Source of the DNA: Salinimicrobium sp963709775
GTDB lineage: Bacteria; Bacteroidota; Bacteroidia; Flavobacteriales; Flavobacteriaceae
DNA: 64,000 nt
Assembly (NCBI GenBank): GCA_963709775.1
Contig: CAVPXS010000011.1
Span: 62,001-126,000, forward strand
Reading direction: 5' to 3'
The position numbers and the translations under genes are program-made. The notes under the pieces were generated by a model. The model had not been told where the DNA came from, did no database searches, and saw only the letters and a program-made list of their open reading frames with translations. Numbering within the stretch: the first letter of the stretch is position 1; every line of letters starts with the position of its first letter. This document shows, one piece after another, positions 1 through 8,606 of the stretch.

Positions 1-86
1 CCAATGTGCACCCCGTCAAAGGTACCTATAGTGACTACTGTATGATGATCGCTGTTAAAAGCATGTGCTCCTTTGTGTTCTTTCAA
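1..86 (-). CDS. ribF: Riboflavin kinase/FAD synthetase, 5' end only
   Basis: The minus strand from position 86 to the window edge reads LKEHKGAHAFNSDHHTVV followed by TIGTFDGVHIG. The second part is the nucleotide-binding signature at the N-terminus of RibF, which phosphorylates riboflavin to FMN and adenylylates it to FAD. The rest of the gene lies outside the window. No ATG precedes the motif in this frame; the TTG at 86-84 is the best start candidate, 8 bases after the pth stop. Family assignment is from the motif; the start is inferred. Confidence 0.75.
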   Translation of the reverse strand, partial: MKEHKGAHAFNSDHHTVVTIGTFDGVHI

Positions 87-94
87 GACTACTT

Positions 95-730
95 CTATTT
101 CCCGTTAAAGGTATTCATTGTGTTGTTCATGCCTGCTGTACCAAAGGACCTGATAACTTCGGTCGATTTCTCCAGTCTTTCGGGCAGTTTCTTTGTTTCC
201 TCTTCATCCCATTCCCCCAGCACGTAATCTACCTGCCGTCCCTTGGAAAACTCATCGCTTATCCCAAAGCGAAAACGGTTATAATTTGTCGTTCCCAATT
301 GCGCCTGTATATCTTTTAAGCCGTTATGCCCACCGTCGCTGCCTTTGGTTTTTATTCTTATCGTACCAAAGCCGAGATTGAGATCATCTGTAATTACCAA
401 TAAATGCTCCAGCGGCACCTTTTCTTTTTGCAGCCAGTAATTTACTGCTTTTCCACTAAGGTTCATATAGGTGGATGGTTTAAGCAGAATGAAGCTACGG
501 CCTTTGAATTTGTAGGTTGTTATATCACCAAGTTTTTGGGATTCGAAAGTAAGGCCTTCTTTTTCTGCAAGGAAGTCAAGAACTTTAAATCCAATATTGT
601 GACGGGTGTTATGATATTTTGGGCCAATATTTCCCAGCCCAACAATGAGAAATTTTTTCATAGGGGGAATTTCTTCTTTAGAATCTTCTTTAGGTTTTTT
701 AGTCCAAATCCTACCAAAGAACGAGAGCAT
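95..730 (-). CDS. pth: Peptidyl-tRNA hydrolase
   Basis: Pth cleaves the ester bond of peptidyl-tRNAs released from stalled ribosomes. The core begins KKFLIVGLGNIGPKYHNTRH, containing the asparagine and histidine of the active-site region (GLGN, TRHN), and continues with the conserved LKPSTYMNLSG and KGSDGGHNGLK motifs. The C-terminus is complete. The frame is open back to 763, but that segment runs into the rplY terminator hairpin, so a start at 763 is unlikely. ATG at 730 gives 211 residues with a basic leader; ATG at 661 gives the canonical short Pth. I prefer 730 because a near -7 box (TATTTTTA) lies just upstream. ribF follows 8 bases downstream. Confidence 0.93.
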   Translation of the reverse strand: MLSFFGRIWTKKPKEDSKEEIPPMKKFLIVGLGNIGPKYHNTRHNIGFKVLDFLAEKEGLTFESQKLGDITTYKFKGRSFILLKPSTYMNLSGKAVNYWLQKEKVPLEHLLVITDDLNLGFGTIRIKTKGSDGGHNGLKDIQAQLGTTNYNRFRFGISDEFSKGRQVDYVLGEWDEEETKKLPERLEKSTEVIRSFGTAGMNNTMNTFNGK

Positions 731-752
731 AGATTTCTTTTTTGGTAAAAAT

Positions 753-780
753 AAAAAAAGCATCCCTAATTAGGGATGCT
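753..780 (-). terminator. Rho-independent terminator of rplY
   Basis: AGCATCCCTAA/TTAGGGATGCT is a perfect 22-bp palindrome, followed on the minus strand by a run of seven T residues. It lies 28 bases after the rplY stop and directly before pth, so pth must have its own promoter or depend on read-through. Confidence 0.85.
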
Positions 781-807
781 TTATCTTTTGAATAAGATTT
801 TATAAAT

Positions 808-1440
808 CTATGCGTTTTCGTTTTCGTCAACTTCTGTTGCAGGTACTTCATCTGCAGGAACTTCTTCCTCTTCATCTTCAGTATCGGCGATAACGTTACG
901 AGAAGTTCTAACCTGGCAAACAACAGTGTTATCCGGGTGCATGATCTTAAAATCTTCACTTTTAAGAGCAGTAACATAAAGTTTGTTACCAATCTTAAGT
1001 GGAGTGATATCTGCTTCAATAAAATCTGGAAGATTTCCTGGAAGACCTTTCACTCTCATTCGGCGAAGGTTGAATCTCAATACCCCACCATTTTTCACCC
1101 CACGGGCAACTCCAGTAGTGTGAACCGGAATTTCCATAGAAATTTCTTTGTCTTCAAAGATCTGGTAGAAATCGATATGCAAAATTGCATCTGTTACAGG
1201 GTGGAACTGGATGTCCTGTAGTACAGCGTTAAATTTCTCACCACCTTTTAATTTAATTTCCACTGTATGCACATCTGGTGTGTATACAAGGCTTTTAAAG
1301 GCAATCTCATCTGCTGCAAAATGTAATGGCTCGTCTCCCCCGTATAATACGCAAGGAACCTGTCCAGCATTACGTAAGGCTTTTGTAGCTTTCTTGCCTA
1401 CGCTTTCTCTTTTAGATCCGTTGATCGTAATTGATTTCAT
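808..1440 (-). CDS. rplY: 50S ribosomal protein L25/general stress protein Ctc
   Basis: L25 binds 5S rRNA in the large ribosomal subunit. The 210-residue protein is the long, two-domain TL5/CTC form: an N-terminal 5S rRNA-binding domain (SKRESVGKKATKALRNAGQVPCVLYGG), a beta-barrel C-terminal domain, and a very acidic tail (EDEEEEVPADEVPATEVDENENA). An exact -7 box lies 20 bases before the ATG. The position next to prs and pth is a common Bacteroidota arrangement. The acidic tail is low in complexity and probably disordered. Confidence 0.95.
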   Translation of the reverse strand: MKSITINGSKRESVGKKATKALRNAGQVPCVLYGGDEPLHFAADEIAFKSLVYTPDVHTVEIKLKGGEKFNAVLQDIQFHPVTDAILHIDFYQIFEDKEISMEIPVHTTGVARGVKNGGVLRFNLRRMRVKGLPGNLPDFIEADITPLKIGNKLYVTALKSEDFKIMHPDNTVVCQVRTSRNVIADTEDEEEEVPADEVPATEVDENENA

Positions 1441-1459
1441 TGTTAAAAATTTTAGGCTG

Positions 1460-1467
1460 CAAAAGTA
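1460..1467 (-). promoter_or_regulatory. Bacteroidota -7 promoter box of rplY
   Basis: On the minus strand the box reads TACTTTTG, an exact match to the Bacteroidota consensus TAnnTTTG. It ends 19 bases before the rplY ATG. No clear -33 TTG is seen at the expected distance. Confidence 0.55.
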
Positions 1468-1520
1468 AATCTTTTTTTTCAGCTATTAAAAGCCTGAAGC
1501 CTAATTATTTTAAAGAGAAT

Positions 1521-1535
1521 AAAAATGGCATTTTT
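1521..1535. repeat. Palindromic motif AAAATGNCATTTT (intergenic copy)
   Basis: AAAAATGGCATTTTT lies between prs and rplY, upstream of the rplY promoter box. It is one of 12 copies of the same odd-length palindrome in the window; see the finding on this motif. Confidence 0.8.
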
Positions 1536-1621
1536 GAAGCTTCAGATTCAATCCAGACAACAATTTTATCTACCTGGTACTTATAACTTCTAAAATCTCA
1601 CCTCTAAATTCTCACTTCAGC

Positions 1622-2563
1622 TTACATGATGAATTTTGAGCTTATTGACCTGTTGTTATGAACCCTGTTCATAACATCGGCAAAAAGATCGGCACAGGTG
1701 ACCACGCGGATTTTCTTACTCTTCTTTTTCAGCGGAATGGAATCGGTAACAATTAGTTCTAAAAGTTTAGAATTCTCGATGCGTTCATAAGCTTCTCCCG
1801 AAAGTACAGGATGAGTACATATTGCCCTTACACTAAGCGCACCTCTTTCCATCATCACATCTGCAGCTTTAGTGAGGGTTCCTGCGGTATCAACCATATC
1901 ATCAACAAGTACCACATTACGGCCTTCAACATTCCCAATCAATTCCATGTGGGAAATTACATTTGCCTTAGCCCTTTGTTTGTAACAGATCACAACATCG
2001 CTTTCCATGGTTTTGGAGTAAGCATATGCTCTTTTAGATCCTCCCATATCGGGTGAAGCAATTGTAAGGTTTTCCAGTTCCAGGCTTCGCAAATATGGAA
2101 GGAAAACAGTTGAAGCAAACAGATGATCTACGGGTTTTTCGAAAAATCCCTGAATTTGATCTGCATGGAGATCCATGGTGATGATCCTTGTAGCTCCTGC
2201 AGTCTCAAGCATTTTTGCAATAAGTTTCGCCGCGATTGGCACACGTGGCTTATCTTTTCTGTCCTGCCTTGCCCATCCATAGTAAGGAATTACGGCTGTG
2301 ATATGTCTTGCAGACGCTCTTTTGGCAGCATCGAGCATAAGAAGCAGTTCCATGAGGTGGTCTGATCCCGGGTGAGTTGAGCCAATGATAAAGACTCTCG
2401 ATCCTCTAACAGATTCCTCGAAAGAGGGTTGAAATTCCCCGTCACTATAGGTGGAGGTAATAACATTTCCCAGCTTTGAACCATAGGATTCGGCAATTTT
2501 CTCGGCCAGGTCCCGGCTTTGATTACAGGAAAAAATTTTCGCTGCGGTGTTAACTTCAGGCAT
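1622..2563 (-). CDS. prs: Ribose-phosphate pyrophosphokinase (PRPP synthase)
   Basis: Prs transfers pyrophosphate from ATP to ribose 5-phosphate to make PRPP for purine, pyrimidine, histidine, tryptophan and NAD synthesis. The 313-residue protein has the class I hallmarks: the flexible loop YYGWARQDRKDKPRVPI, the catalytic ITMDLHADQIQGFF segment, and the PRPP-binding signature VVLVDDMVDTAGTL. Length and both termini fit the family. An exact -7 box lies 27 bases upstream of the ATG. Confidence 0.97.
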   Translation of the reverse strand: MPEVNTAAKIFSCNQSRDLAEKIAESYGSKLGNVITSTYSDGEFQPSFEESVRGSRVFIIGSTHPGSDHLMELLLMLDAAKRASARHITAVIPYYGWARQDRKDKPRVPIAAKLIAKMLETAGATRIITMDLHADQIQGFFEKPVDHLFASTVFLPYLRSLELENLTIASPDMGGSKRAYAYSKTMESDVVICYKQRAKANVISHMELIGNVEGRNVVLVDDMVDTAGTLTKAADVMMERGALSVRAICTHPVLSGEAYERIENSKLLELIVTDSIPLKKKSKKIRVVTCADLFADVMNRVHNNRSISSKFIM

Positions 2564-2589
2564 TGTGTGTAGTTTGTGTTGTTGCCCTG

Positions 2590-2597
2590 CAAATTTA
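2590..2597 (-). promoter_or_regulatory. Bacteroidota -7 promoter box of prs
   Basis: TAAATTTG on the minus strand matches TAnnTTTG exactly and ends 26 bases before the prs start codon. Confidence 0.55.
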
Positions 2598-2696
2598 GAA
2601 ATTAATTTCAGGGGAAACGCCCGGCAAAAATACTTTCTTCAGAAATAAAAAAGGAAAGACTTCTATAAATCAGGCTTCAGAATTAAGACCGGCCAG

Positions 2697-2709
2697 AAAT
2701 GCCATTTTT
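2697..2709. repeat. Palindromic motif AAAATGNCATTTT (intergenic copy)
   Basis: GAAATGCCATTTTTGAG lies between the 414-residue barrel protein gene and prs. It retains the 11-bp core AAATGNCATTT of the dispersed palindrome. Confidence 0.75.
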
Positions 2710-2741
2710 GAGAGGTTTGGCTTTAAATGAATACAGAAAAA

Positions 2742-3986
2742 CTAAAATCTATAGCTAAATCCCGAATATAACCCGAAGAAATAAGGAGTTTGTCCTTCGT
2801 TAGCCTTAAAAGTGTTCATTTGAAATTTGACCACCGGCTCCAGGCTTAACTGTAGCTGCTTCGATAAATTATAACCCAGGCTAAGCCCAAGATTAGTAGT
2901 ATAGCTAAGGTTGTTCATGCTATTGGTTTCGCCAAGATTGGCCTTGTTATCCGGAAGATCAAGTAAAAGCTCATTTTCTTCGAGAAAAAGTATGCTGCCA
3001 CCTCCAATAATTCCAAATGCAAATTTTTCATTTATAAGAACATATTCCACCTCCAGGGGAACCTCCAAAAAGCCCATTTTTTGGCTTAAAGTTCCATTTG
3101 AAGGAGAGGAAAGAGTCGTTGTTTCTGCCATTTTTGAGGCAAAAGTGTTAGTAGCGGCTACATCATTGAACGAAACCTCCCGGGTATTATACTCAAGATC
3201 CACCTTATTAAGACCGGACCTGATATTGATCTTTTCGGAAACCTTATAAGCTACATTCACACCATAAGAAAAAGTAACTTCCCCCGAAGCCTCTTTTGGC
3301 GAAAAATTGTTATTCAAAGCATTACCTTTCCCCATATTATTGAAGTATACAGGCGCGATCCTGGTGGTCAATTTAAATTTTTCGGCGGATCTTTCATTTT
3401 TAAGAGTAACAGCACCGGGATCATCTTTGGGAACTAATTCAACTGCCGGAGATAATTCCCCTGCGGAATTTGTTTCGGCTACCAAATTTTCCTCCACCGG
3501 CTCTTCCTGATCTTTAGCAAGTCCGGCACCTTCTTCATGCCTGATATTTGAAAAATCACGATTTGAATTATTTATTTTTTCTGAATTTTCCTGGCTTACT
3601 GAAGCAATTTGATGGTGGTTTTCCTGAAGTTGTTTCTCCCGATTCTGCAATATCAAAGCCTGAAGAATTATTCCCGATTCTCTCATCACCTCATTAAAAG
3701 TTTCTGAAATTTCGAAAGGAATCAAATCCCAATCTTTGATAACCGGCGTCACAACCACATCGTTCTTTTTATCAAAAAAAGTGGGGCTTTGCAGGTACGC
3801 AGCAAAGATGAGGGCCAAAGCAGCAGCCACTCCCCCAAGTTGGAACCACAGAGGAAAGAGCTTTCTTTTTTCCCTTTTTTGAGGCAATTGGGACAGGATA
3901 TTTTCCCAGGAATCTTCCGGTGGCGGGACTTTAGCTCCTTTAAAGCGATCCCGATAAATGCTGTCGATGTCCTTACCCATTTTCAT
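2742..3986 (-). CDS. Membrane-anchored protein with C-terminal beta-barrel-like domain, possible anti-sigma partner
   Basis: This 414-residue protein is coupled to the ECF sigma gene by an ATGA overlap (3983-3986). Residues 1-45 are charged and probably cytoplasmic; residues about 47-64 form one transmembrane helix (GGVAAALALIFAAYL). A long polar linker follows, then about 200 residues of alternating aromatic strands ending in FGLYSGFSYRF, typical of a Bacteroidota outer-membrane beta-barrel (OMP_b-brl). Coupling plus the N-terminal layout suggest that the N-terminus acts as an anti-sigma segment, but no zinc-binding anti-sigma motif is visible. The function is inferred. Confidence 0.75.
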   Translation of the reverse strand: MKMGKDIDSIYRDRFKGAKVPPPEDSWENILSQLPQKREKRKLFPLWFQLGGVAAALALIFAAYLQSPTFFDKKNDVVVTPVIKDWDLIPFEISETFNEVMRESGIILQALILQNREKQLQENHHQIASVSQENSEKINNSNRDFSNIRHEEGAGLAKDQEEPVEENLVAETNSAGELSPAVELVPKDDPGAVTLKNERSAEKFKLTTRIAPVYFNNMGKGNALNNNFSPKEASGEVTFSYGVNVAYKVSEKINIRSGLNKVDLEYNTREVSFNDVAATNTFASKMAETTTLSSPSNGTLSQKMGFLEVPLEVEYVLINEKFAFGIIGGGSILFLEENELLLDLPDNKANLGETNSMNNLSYTTNLGLSLGYNLSKQLQLSLEPVVKFQMNTFKANEGQTPYFFGLYSGFSYRF

Positions 3987-4525
3987 ATTGATTTCAGGTA
4001 AATTGTCATTTTATGACGTTTGATACTTTCCCTTAGCTTAATACGGGCACGGGCCAGGTTGGATTTAGAAGTTCCTTCGGATATCCCTAGCATTCGGGCA
4101 ATTTCTTTATGAGAAAATTCTTCCATAACATAGAGGTTGAAGACAAGCCTGTATGCATCCGGCAACTCCTGAATTATTTTTATCAAAAAATCAAGGGATA
4201 GAATTTCATCATCCAGCTCTTCGTCAATCTCTTCGGAAATATCCCCGGTTATACTGAGGTGGATACCGTTCTTCTTGCTCTTTTTAATAGCTGTGTTGAT
4301 CACTATACGGGTCATCCAGCCTTCAAAAGTGCCTTTTTCTCTATACTGTTGAATATTCTGAAAGATCTTTATAAAACTGTCCTGCAGCAGGTCCCTGGCC
4401 TGCTCATAATTCGCCGAATATTTAAGGCACAGGACAAAAAGCTGTTCGGAATAATCCCGGTAAAGCTTTTCCTGCGCCTTTCTATCCTGTTGTTTACACA
4501 GCCGAACTAGTTCTTTTAGACCCAC
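3983..4525 (-). CDS. RNA polymerase ECF-type sigma-70 factor
   Basis: The 180-residue protein has sigma region 2 (residues about 20-90, with YEQARDLLQDSFIKIFQNI and TFEGWMTRIVINTAI) and region 4 (about 120-175, with ELPDAYRLVFNLYVMEEFSHKEIARML and the helix-turn-helix EGTSKSNLARARIKL). It would direct RNA polymerase to a dedicated promoter set. Region 3 is absent, as in ECF factors. It sits between a lipoprotein gene (33 bases upstream) and the translationally coupled anchored-barrel gene, which probably form one operon with it. Confidence 0.93.
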   Translation of the reverse strand: MGLKELVRLCKQQDRKAQEKLYRDYSEQLFVLCLKYSANYEQARDLLQDSFIKIFQNIQQYREKGTFEGWMTRIVINTAIKKSKKNGIHLSITGDISEEIDEELDDEILSLDFLIKIIQELPDAYRLVFNLYVMEEFSHKEIARMLGISEGTSKSNLARARIKLRESIKRHKMTIYLKSI

Positions 4526-4558
4526 CTAAAAATGATGTTGGTTTCTACCTCCTCAAAA

Positions 4559-5017
4559 TTAATTGACGGCAGGGGTAGGAGTAGCCTCCCCTACCGGAAC
4601 GACTATTTTAGTGTAAGTATTCTCCTTGTTTGCGTCAACGCCTGTCCAAAGATAGAACGTAAAAGGCTGATCTTCATCAATTCTAAGGGTAAATGAATCC
4701 ATTTTTTCAAGGTCCTCACTTTCTAAGGTACAATCCTCCAGTCCTGTGGGATATGACGCTACACCGGCAACATAGATGTCCCTTCTTAAAGCACCTTCAG
4801 ATCCACCTCTAATGGCCTGTAAACCCAAAGCGGTATGGCAGGCATCGGGCAGAAGATAAGTGACTTTGATTTGATAAAGTTTTCCCTTTTCAAAAAACTC
4901 GGGGAGATCTGCATCAACCACTTCAGCTAAAACCTGTACAGAACCCGGCCCGTCATCTTCGATATCACAACCGGCCAATAACAAGGTGAACATAAATAAA
5001 AGAGCAATCTTCTTCAT
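4559..5017 (-). CDS. Small lipoprotein of unknown function
   Basis: The 152-residue product starts with a signal peptide and lipobox (LLLAGC, Cys16) followed by an acidic DIEDDGPG stretch that, in Bacteroidota, often goes with export to the cell surface. The body is beta-rich without a domain I recognise. Two further cysteines could form a disulfide. It is the first gene of the operon with the ECF sigma factor, so a role in the same envelope response is possible. The function is not known. Confidence 0.75.
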   Translation of the reverse strand: MKKIALLFMFTLLLAGCDIEDDGPGSVQVLAEVVDADLPEFFEKGKLYQIKVTYLLPDACHTALGLQAIRGGSEGALRRDIYVAGVASYPTGLEDCTLESEDLEKMDSFTLRIDEDQPFTFYLWTGVDANKENTYTKIVVPVGEATPTPAVN

Positions 5018-5189
5018 AATGTATGGAAATATTAGTTGTTTATTATAATGACCCCGGTTTCATAAAAGGTTGCGTGAACCAGATAAAAAAATGTGGTACT
5101 TTAAAATAATTGATGCAAAACAGTTACCTGTACTGCTATAAGGTTTTGCGATTTGCTTAACTTCAACAATTAATATTGTAAATAACAAA

Positions 5190-6494
5190 ATGCATTCTTT
5201 TTCAACCAAAATGTCTTACCTGTACAGGACCGTCAAAGGTAAAATCGCTTTTTATCCAACCTTATTTGCTCTTACGGGCCTGGTTTTCGCCTTCATCATG
5301 ATGTACCTGGAGAGTTTAGGGATTTCGGGATATCTTGTTGATAATGCACCGCTATTGGTCGTAAACAGTGGCGATACGGCTTTAACCATTCTAAGTGCCT
5401 GCATCACAGGTTTAATATCAATGATGGTCTTTAGTTTTTCCATGGTAATGGTGCTGCTCAACCAGGCAGCCAGTAATTATTCGCCGCGATTGCTTCCCGG
5501 TCTAATATCAGATCGTCGTCACCAGATTATTCTCGGGATATATATCTCGAGTATTTTGTTCTGTATTTTCACCCTCTTCTCTATTCAGCCCACAGGAGAC
5601 AAATACCAGATACCCGGTTTTTCTGTTCTGCTCGGCATTCTTTTCACGGTAATGTCCATTTATGCTTTCATTTATTTTATTCATAATATTTCTGAAACTA
5701 TTCAAATAACCAATATCCTTAAAAAGATATTTACAGATGCCCGAAAAACACTTTTCCATCTCCTTGAGGAAGAGAAAGGTAATTCCTCCACCTTTCCCGG
5801 GACAGATGACTGGTTTGAATATAATTCTCCCCAGAGTGGTTACTTTCAAAGCTTTTCACGAGAGGGGCTACTTTCCTTTTGCAAAAAGAATGATACCATG
5901 CTTGAAGTTCTCCTTACGAAAGGCTCTTTTGTTTTGGAGGGAGTACCGGCGTTTCGATCAAAAAAGAAATTGGATAAGGTAGTTGCAGAAGACCTGCTGG
6001 ATAAATTTCATTTTTCCAGGGAGCAACTTGTTACAACAAATTTTATTCTCGCATTCAAGCAAATAACCGAGGTCATAATAAAAGCCATGTCTCCGGGCAT
6101 TAACGATCCCGGGACAGCATTAAATGCAATTGATTACCTCTCGGATTTGCTGAGGGTTAGAATGTTGAAATCTGATCGGGAATTCATTTCAGATGATGGA
6201 AAGGACTATGTCAAGTTGAGAGGAGTAACTTTTAAAGAGTTGCTTTACAATATAAATACCTCCTTGAGAAGATATTGCAGCCAGGATGTCGTGGTGGTTC
6301 AAAAAATAGCCGGGATGTTCATTTCTTTAATGAAGCAGAATTCAAAATACCCCGATTATCACATAACTTTAGGTTTGGAGGCTAAAGGGCTACTGCAGGA
6401 GTCCCGGCGTTCTTTAAAAAATGAAGCCGATCTTGAAACCCTGGATATGCTCTATGACGAAGTTGAAGTGCTTATGAACCGTTTTCCAAAATAA
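5190..6494 (+). CDS. DUF2254 family membrane protein
   Basis: The 434-residue protein has four predicted transmembrane helices in the first 200 residues (among them YPTLFALTGLVFAFIMMYL, ILSACITGLISMMVFSFSM and IILGIYISSILFCIFTLF) and a soluble C-terminal region with the conserved AMSPGINDPGTALNAIDYL segment typical of DUF2254. The family has no settled function. The start at 5190 was kept; ATG at 5211 is an alternative. The gene converges with the endonuclease-like gene on the minus strand. Confidence 0.85.
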   Translation: MHSFSTKMSYLYRTVKGKIAFYPTLFALTGLVFAFIMMYLESLGISGYLVDNAPLLVVNSGDTALTILSACITGLISMMVFSFSMVMVLLNQAASNYSPRLLPGLISDRRHQIILGIYISSILFCIFTLFSIQPTGDKYQIPGFSVLLGILFTVMSIYAFIYFIHNISETIQITNILKKIFTDARKTLFHLLEEEKGNSSTFPGTDDWFEYNSPQSGYFQSFSREGLLSFCKKNDTMLEVLLTKGSFVLEGVPAFRSKKKLDKVVAEDLLDKFHFSREQLVTTNFILAFKQITEVIIKAMSPGINDPGTALNAIDYLSDLLRVRMLKSDREFISDDGKDYVKLRGVTFKELLYNINTSLRRYCSQDVVVVQKIAGMFISLMKQNSKYPDYHITLGLEAKGLLQESRRSLKNEADLETLDMLYDEVEVLMNRFPK

Positions 6495-6554
6495 TACCAA
6501 AGCACCATCCGGAAATTTTAAGCCTAAAACAGATCAACAAAGAGATCTTTCTAT

Positions 6555-7542
6555 TTACTGAAGCACTAATTCTGCGAGCATAGGAAAGTGATCTGAGCCA
6601 AATTTTGGGAGTCTCTCGATCTTAACAGCACCAAAGTCCTCTGTTACAAAAAAATGATCAAGCGGCCACCTCATAAAGAAAGACTGGGCACTAAAGGAAT
6701 TATAAAGTCCTCTCCCTAACCTCACGTTCTTCAGATTCCCACTCTTTTCAAAGAACCGGGTAGAATTTGACCAGGAGACATCATTGAAATCCCCGGCTAC
6801 GATCGAAGGTAAAGTGTCGGCTTCAACTAAATTACCAACTTTTGATAAGGCCACTTCTTCCATACCAACATTATCGGGATATTTCTCACTTGGGAAAGGC
6901 GCCACAGGATGGACCCCATGAAACTTTATTTTTTTGCCCGACCTTAGTTCTACCACCGTGTGAAAAGAAGGAACATCCTGATGACGGAAAAATTTCACCT
7001 CACTTTTGGAAAGAGGAAGTCTGGAGTAAAGGGCCATCCCGTAAGCATTGTCTAAAGGATGACTCATAGTAAAGGGATAATCAATTTCCTCCAGTTGGTC
7101 AATCCACCAACTGTCCACTTCCATGGCTAAAACCATATCTGGTTGGTGTTCATCAATTATTTCTTTGAGTCTTGCAGCATTCTTGTTCGTCATGAGAACA
7201 TTGACAATAAGAATTTCAACGCCCGAATTCGGAATTTGATTCTTCAAGAGAAACTTCGGGGACAACTTTTTCTCCAAAGAAGTAAGGAGCTATTTTGACA
7301 GAATGAATAAAAATGGCTGCGATAAGCCCTGCTGCGATAATATAAGAAGTGATATTCCATTTCCTGTTCAATATCGTGAACAACAGTAAACAAATCACGG
7401 AAAGAATTAGATATTGGGTTCTGGGGAAGTCCAGGATCTTGGCGTACCAATAAGCCAGGTCATGTATTAAGGATAAAACACTCAATACAACCACGATGAC
7501 ACTTATTCCAATAACTATTTTAGATAATATAGATCTAACCAT
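6555..7542 (-). pseudogene. Membrane-anchored endonuclease/exonuclease/phosphatase family protein, frameshifted
   Basis: Two overlapping frames make one gene. Frame one (7542-7216) holds three transmembrane helices and ends LEESNSEFGR-stop. Frame two (to 6555) begins inside the overlap and carries the catalytic EEP domain: VLAMEVD, HPVAPFPS, AGDFNDVSWS and GSDHFPM, the glutamate, aspartate/asparagine and histidine positions expected for DNase I-like hydrolases. Removing one G from the GGG run near 7220 restores FGVEILIVN and joins the frames. The only start for the second frame alone is a TTG in the overlap. It is therefore either a real single-base frameshift or a sequence error. Confidence 0.8.
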
Positions 7543-7642
7543 TTATTTCAATTAATGTGTGATAACAGGAAAGAAAAGATAGGATTTTATTTATTAATGT
7601 CAGCAATCTGCGTCAATTCTGAACCTCTAAACTACAAACAAA

Positions 7643-7670
7643 AAAAGCTGAGAAATGAATCTCAGCTTTT
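7643..7670 (-). terminator. Rho-independent terminator after tRNA-Leu
   Basis: AAAAGCTGAGA-AATGAA-TCTCAGCTTTT forms an 11-bp stem, followed on the minus strand by a T run. It begins 7 bases after the tRNA 3' end. Confidence 0.85.
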
Positions 7671-7676
7671 CTTAAG

Positions 7677-7758
7677 TACCTTGGGCGGGAATCGAACCCG
7701 CACGACCGAAGTCACTGGATTTTGAATCCAGCGCGTCTACCAATTCCGCCACCAAGGC
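7677..7758 (-). tRNA. tRNA-Leu(CAA)
   Basis: On the minus strand the sequence folds into a class II tRNA: acceptor GCCTTGG/CCAAGGT with discriminator A, a leucine-type D arm (GGCGGAATTGGTAGACGC), anticodon stem CTGGA/TCCAG with loop TTCAAAA (anticodon CAA, reading UUG), a long variable arm, and TpsiC arm GCGGGTTCGATTCCCGC. The 3' CCA is not encoded. The first acceptor pair is a G-U wobble. It reads leucine UUG codons. Confidence 0.95.
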
Positions 7759-7910
7759 AATTGGACGGCAAAAGTATGAATTTTTTCCTTTTGCTAATAA
7801 ATTTTCCTAAAAATTAATTGAGCAAAGCCTAAATAATTCAAGTCATACCAGCCTGGTCCCCTTTGCGCATCTTGAGCAGAAATCGTATTTTCGGCCCTTA
7901 TCTTTTTCTT

Positions 7911-8498
7911 ATGTCTCAATTTTGGTTGTATTTCCGGTTAGGCCTGGAACATGTACTGGACTGGAATGCTTATGATCATATTCTTTTTCTCATTGTCCTT
8001 GTTGCCTCCTATTCCTTCCTCACCTGGAAAAGGGTTTTTTGGCTGGTAACAATCTTCACCCTGGGACACACGATCTCGCTGTTCCTTTCGGTATATAAAA
8101 TTGTGCTCGTTGACACAACCTGGGTGGAATTCCTGATTCCGGTGACTATTCTGGCCACTGCTGTTTTTAATATTATCAACGCCAAAAAGAGAGAAAGCCA
8201 GAACAACATAAGTTTACTTTATTTTAGTACCGCTTTCTTCGGAATAATTCACGGCCTTGGTTTTTCTTCATATTTTAAAATGATCGCATCGGGTACAGAC
8301 AGTGTATTTCTCCCCTTGCTGGAATTTGCTTTAGGAATAGAAACTGCCCAGATAATCGTGGTATTGTGTGTGCTGGTACTCAGTTTCCTGCTACAAAATG
8401 TATTGCGGGTGGCAAGGCGGGACTGGATTATAGTAGTATCGGCGATTGTTATAGGTATAATTCTACCTATTCTGAAAGAAAATTACCTGGCTCTTTAA
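7911..8498 (+). CDS. HupE/UreJ family membrane protein
   Basis: The protein of 195 residues (from ATG 7911) contains the HupE/UreJ hallmarks GLEHVLDWNAYDHILFL near the N-terminus, FTLGHTISL, and FGIIHGLGFSS, with about six membrane helices. Members are linked to nickel or cobalt uptake or secondary transport, but no urease or hydrogenase genes are nearby, so the substrate is open. The frame is open from a TTG at 7863; I chose 7911 because MSQFWLYFRLGLEH is the usual family N-terminus. Confidence 0.85.
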   Translation: MSQFWLYFRLGLEHVLDWNAYDHILFLIVLVASYSFLTWKRVFWLVTIFTLGHTISLFLSVYKIVLVDTTWVEFLIPVTILATAVFNIINAKKRESQNNISLLYFSTAFFGIIHGLGFSSYFKMIASGTDSVFLPLLEFALGIETAQIIVVLCVLVLSFLLQNVLRVARRDWIIVVSAIVIGIILPILKENYLAL

Positions 8499-8606
8499 AA
8501 TTTAACTTTCCTTTATTGGATTAATTTAAGTCTTGCAATATTTTAGTAAAGCCCAAATTTTCAGCAACTTAAAAAGCTTTCTATATTGCAGACGAATTTT
8601 TTGACT

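Noticed and set aside
6555..7277. EEP domain protein as an independent 240-residue gene
   Set aside because: Its only possible start is a TTG inside the overlap, and the upstream frame supplies the missing membrane region when one base is removed. One frameshifted gene is simpler.
7677..7758. tRNA-Gln(UUG)
   Set aside because: Reading the plus-strand loop directly gives TTG, but the gene is on the minus strand, where the loop is TTCAAAA with anticodon CAA. The long variable arm and D arm are those of tRNA-Leu.
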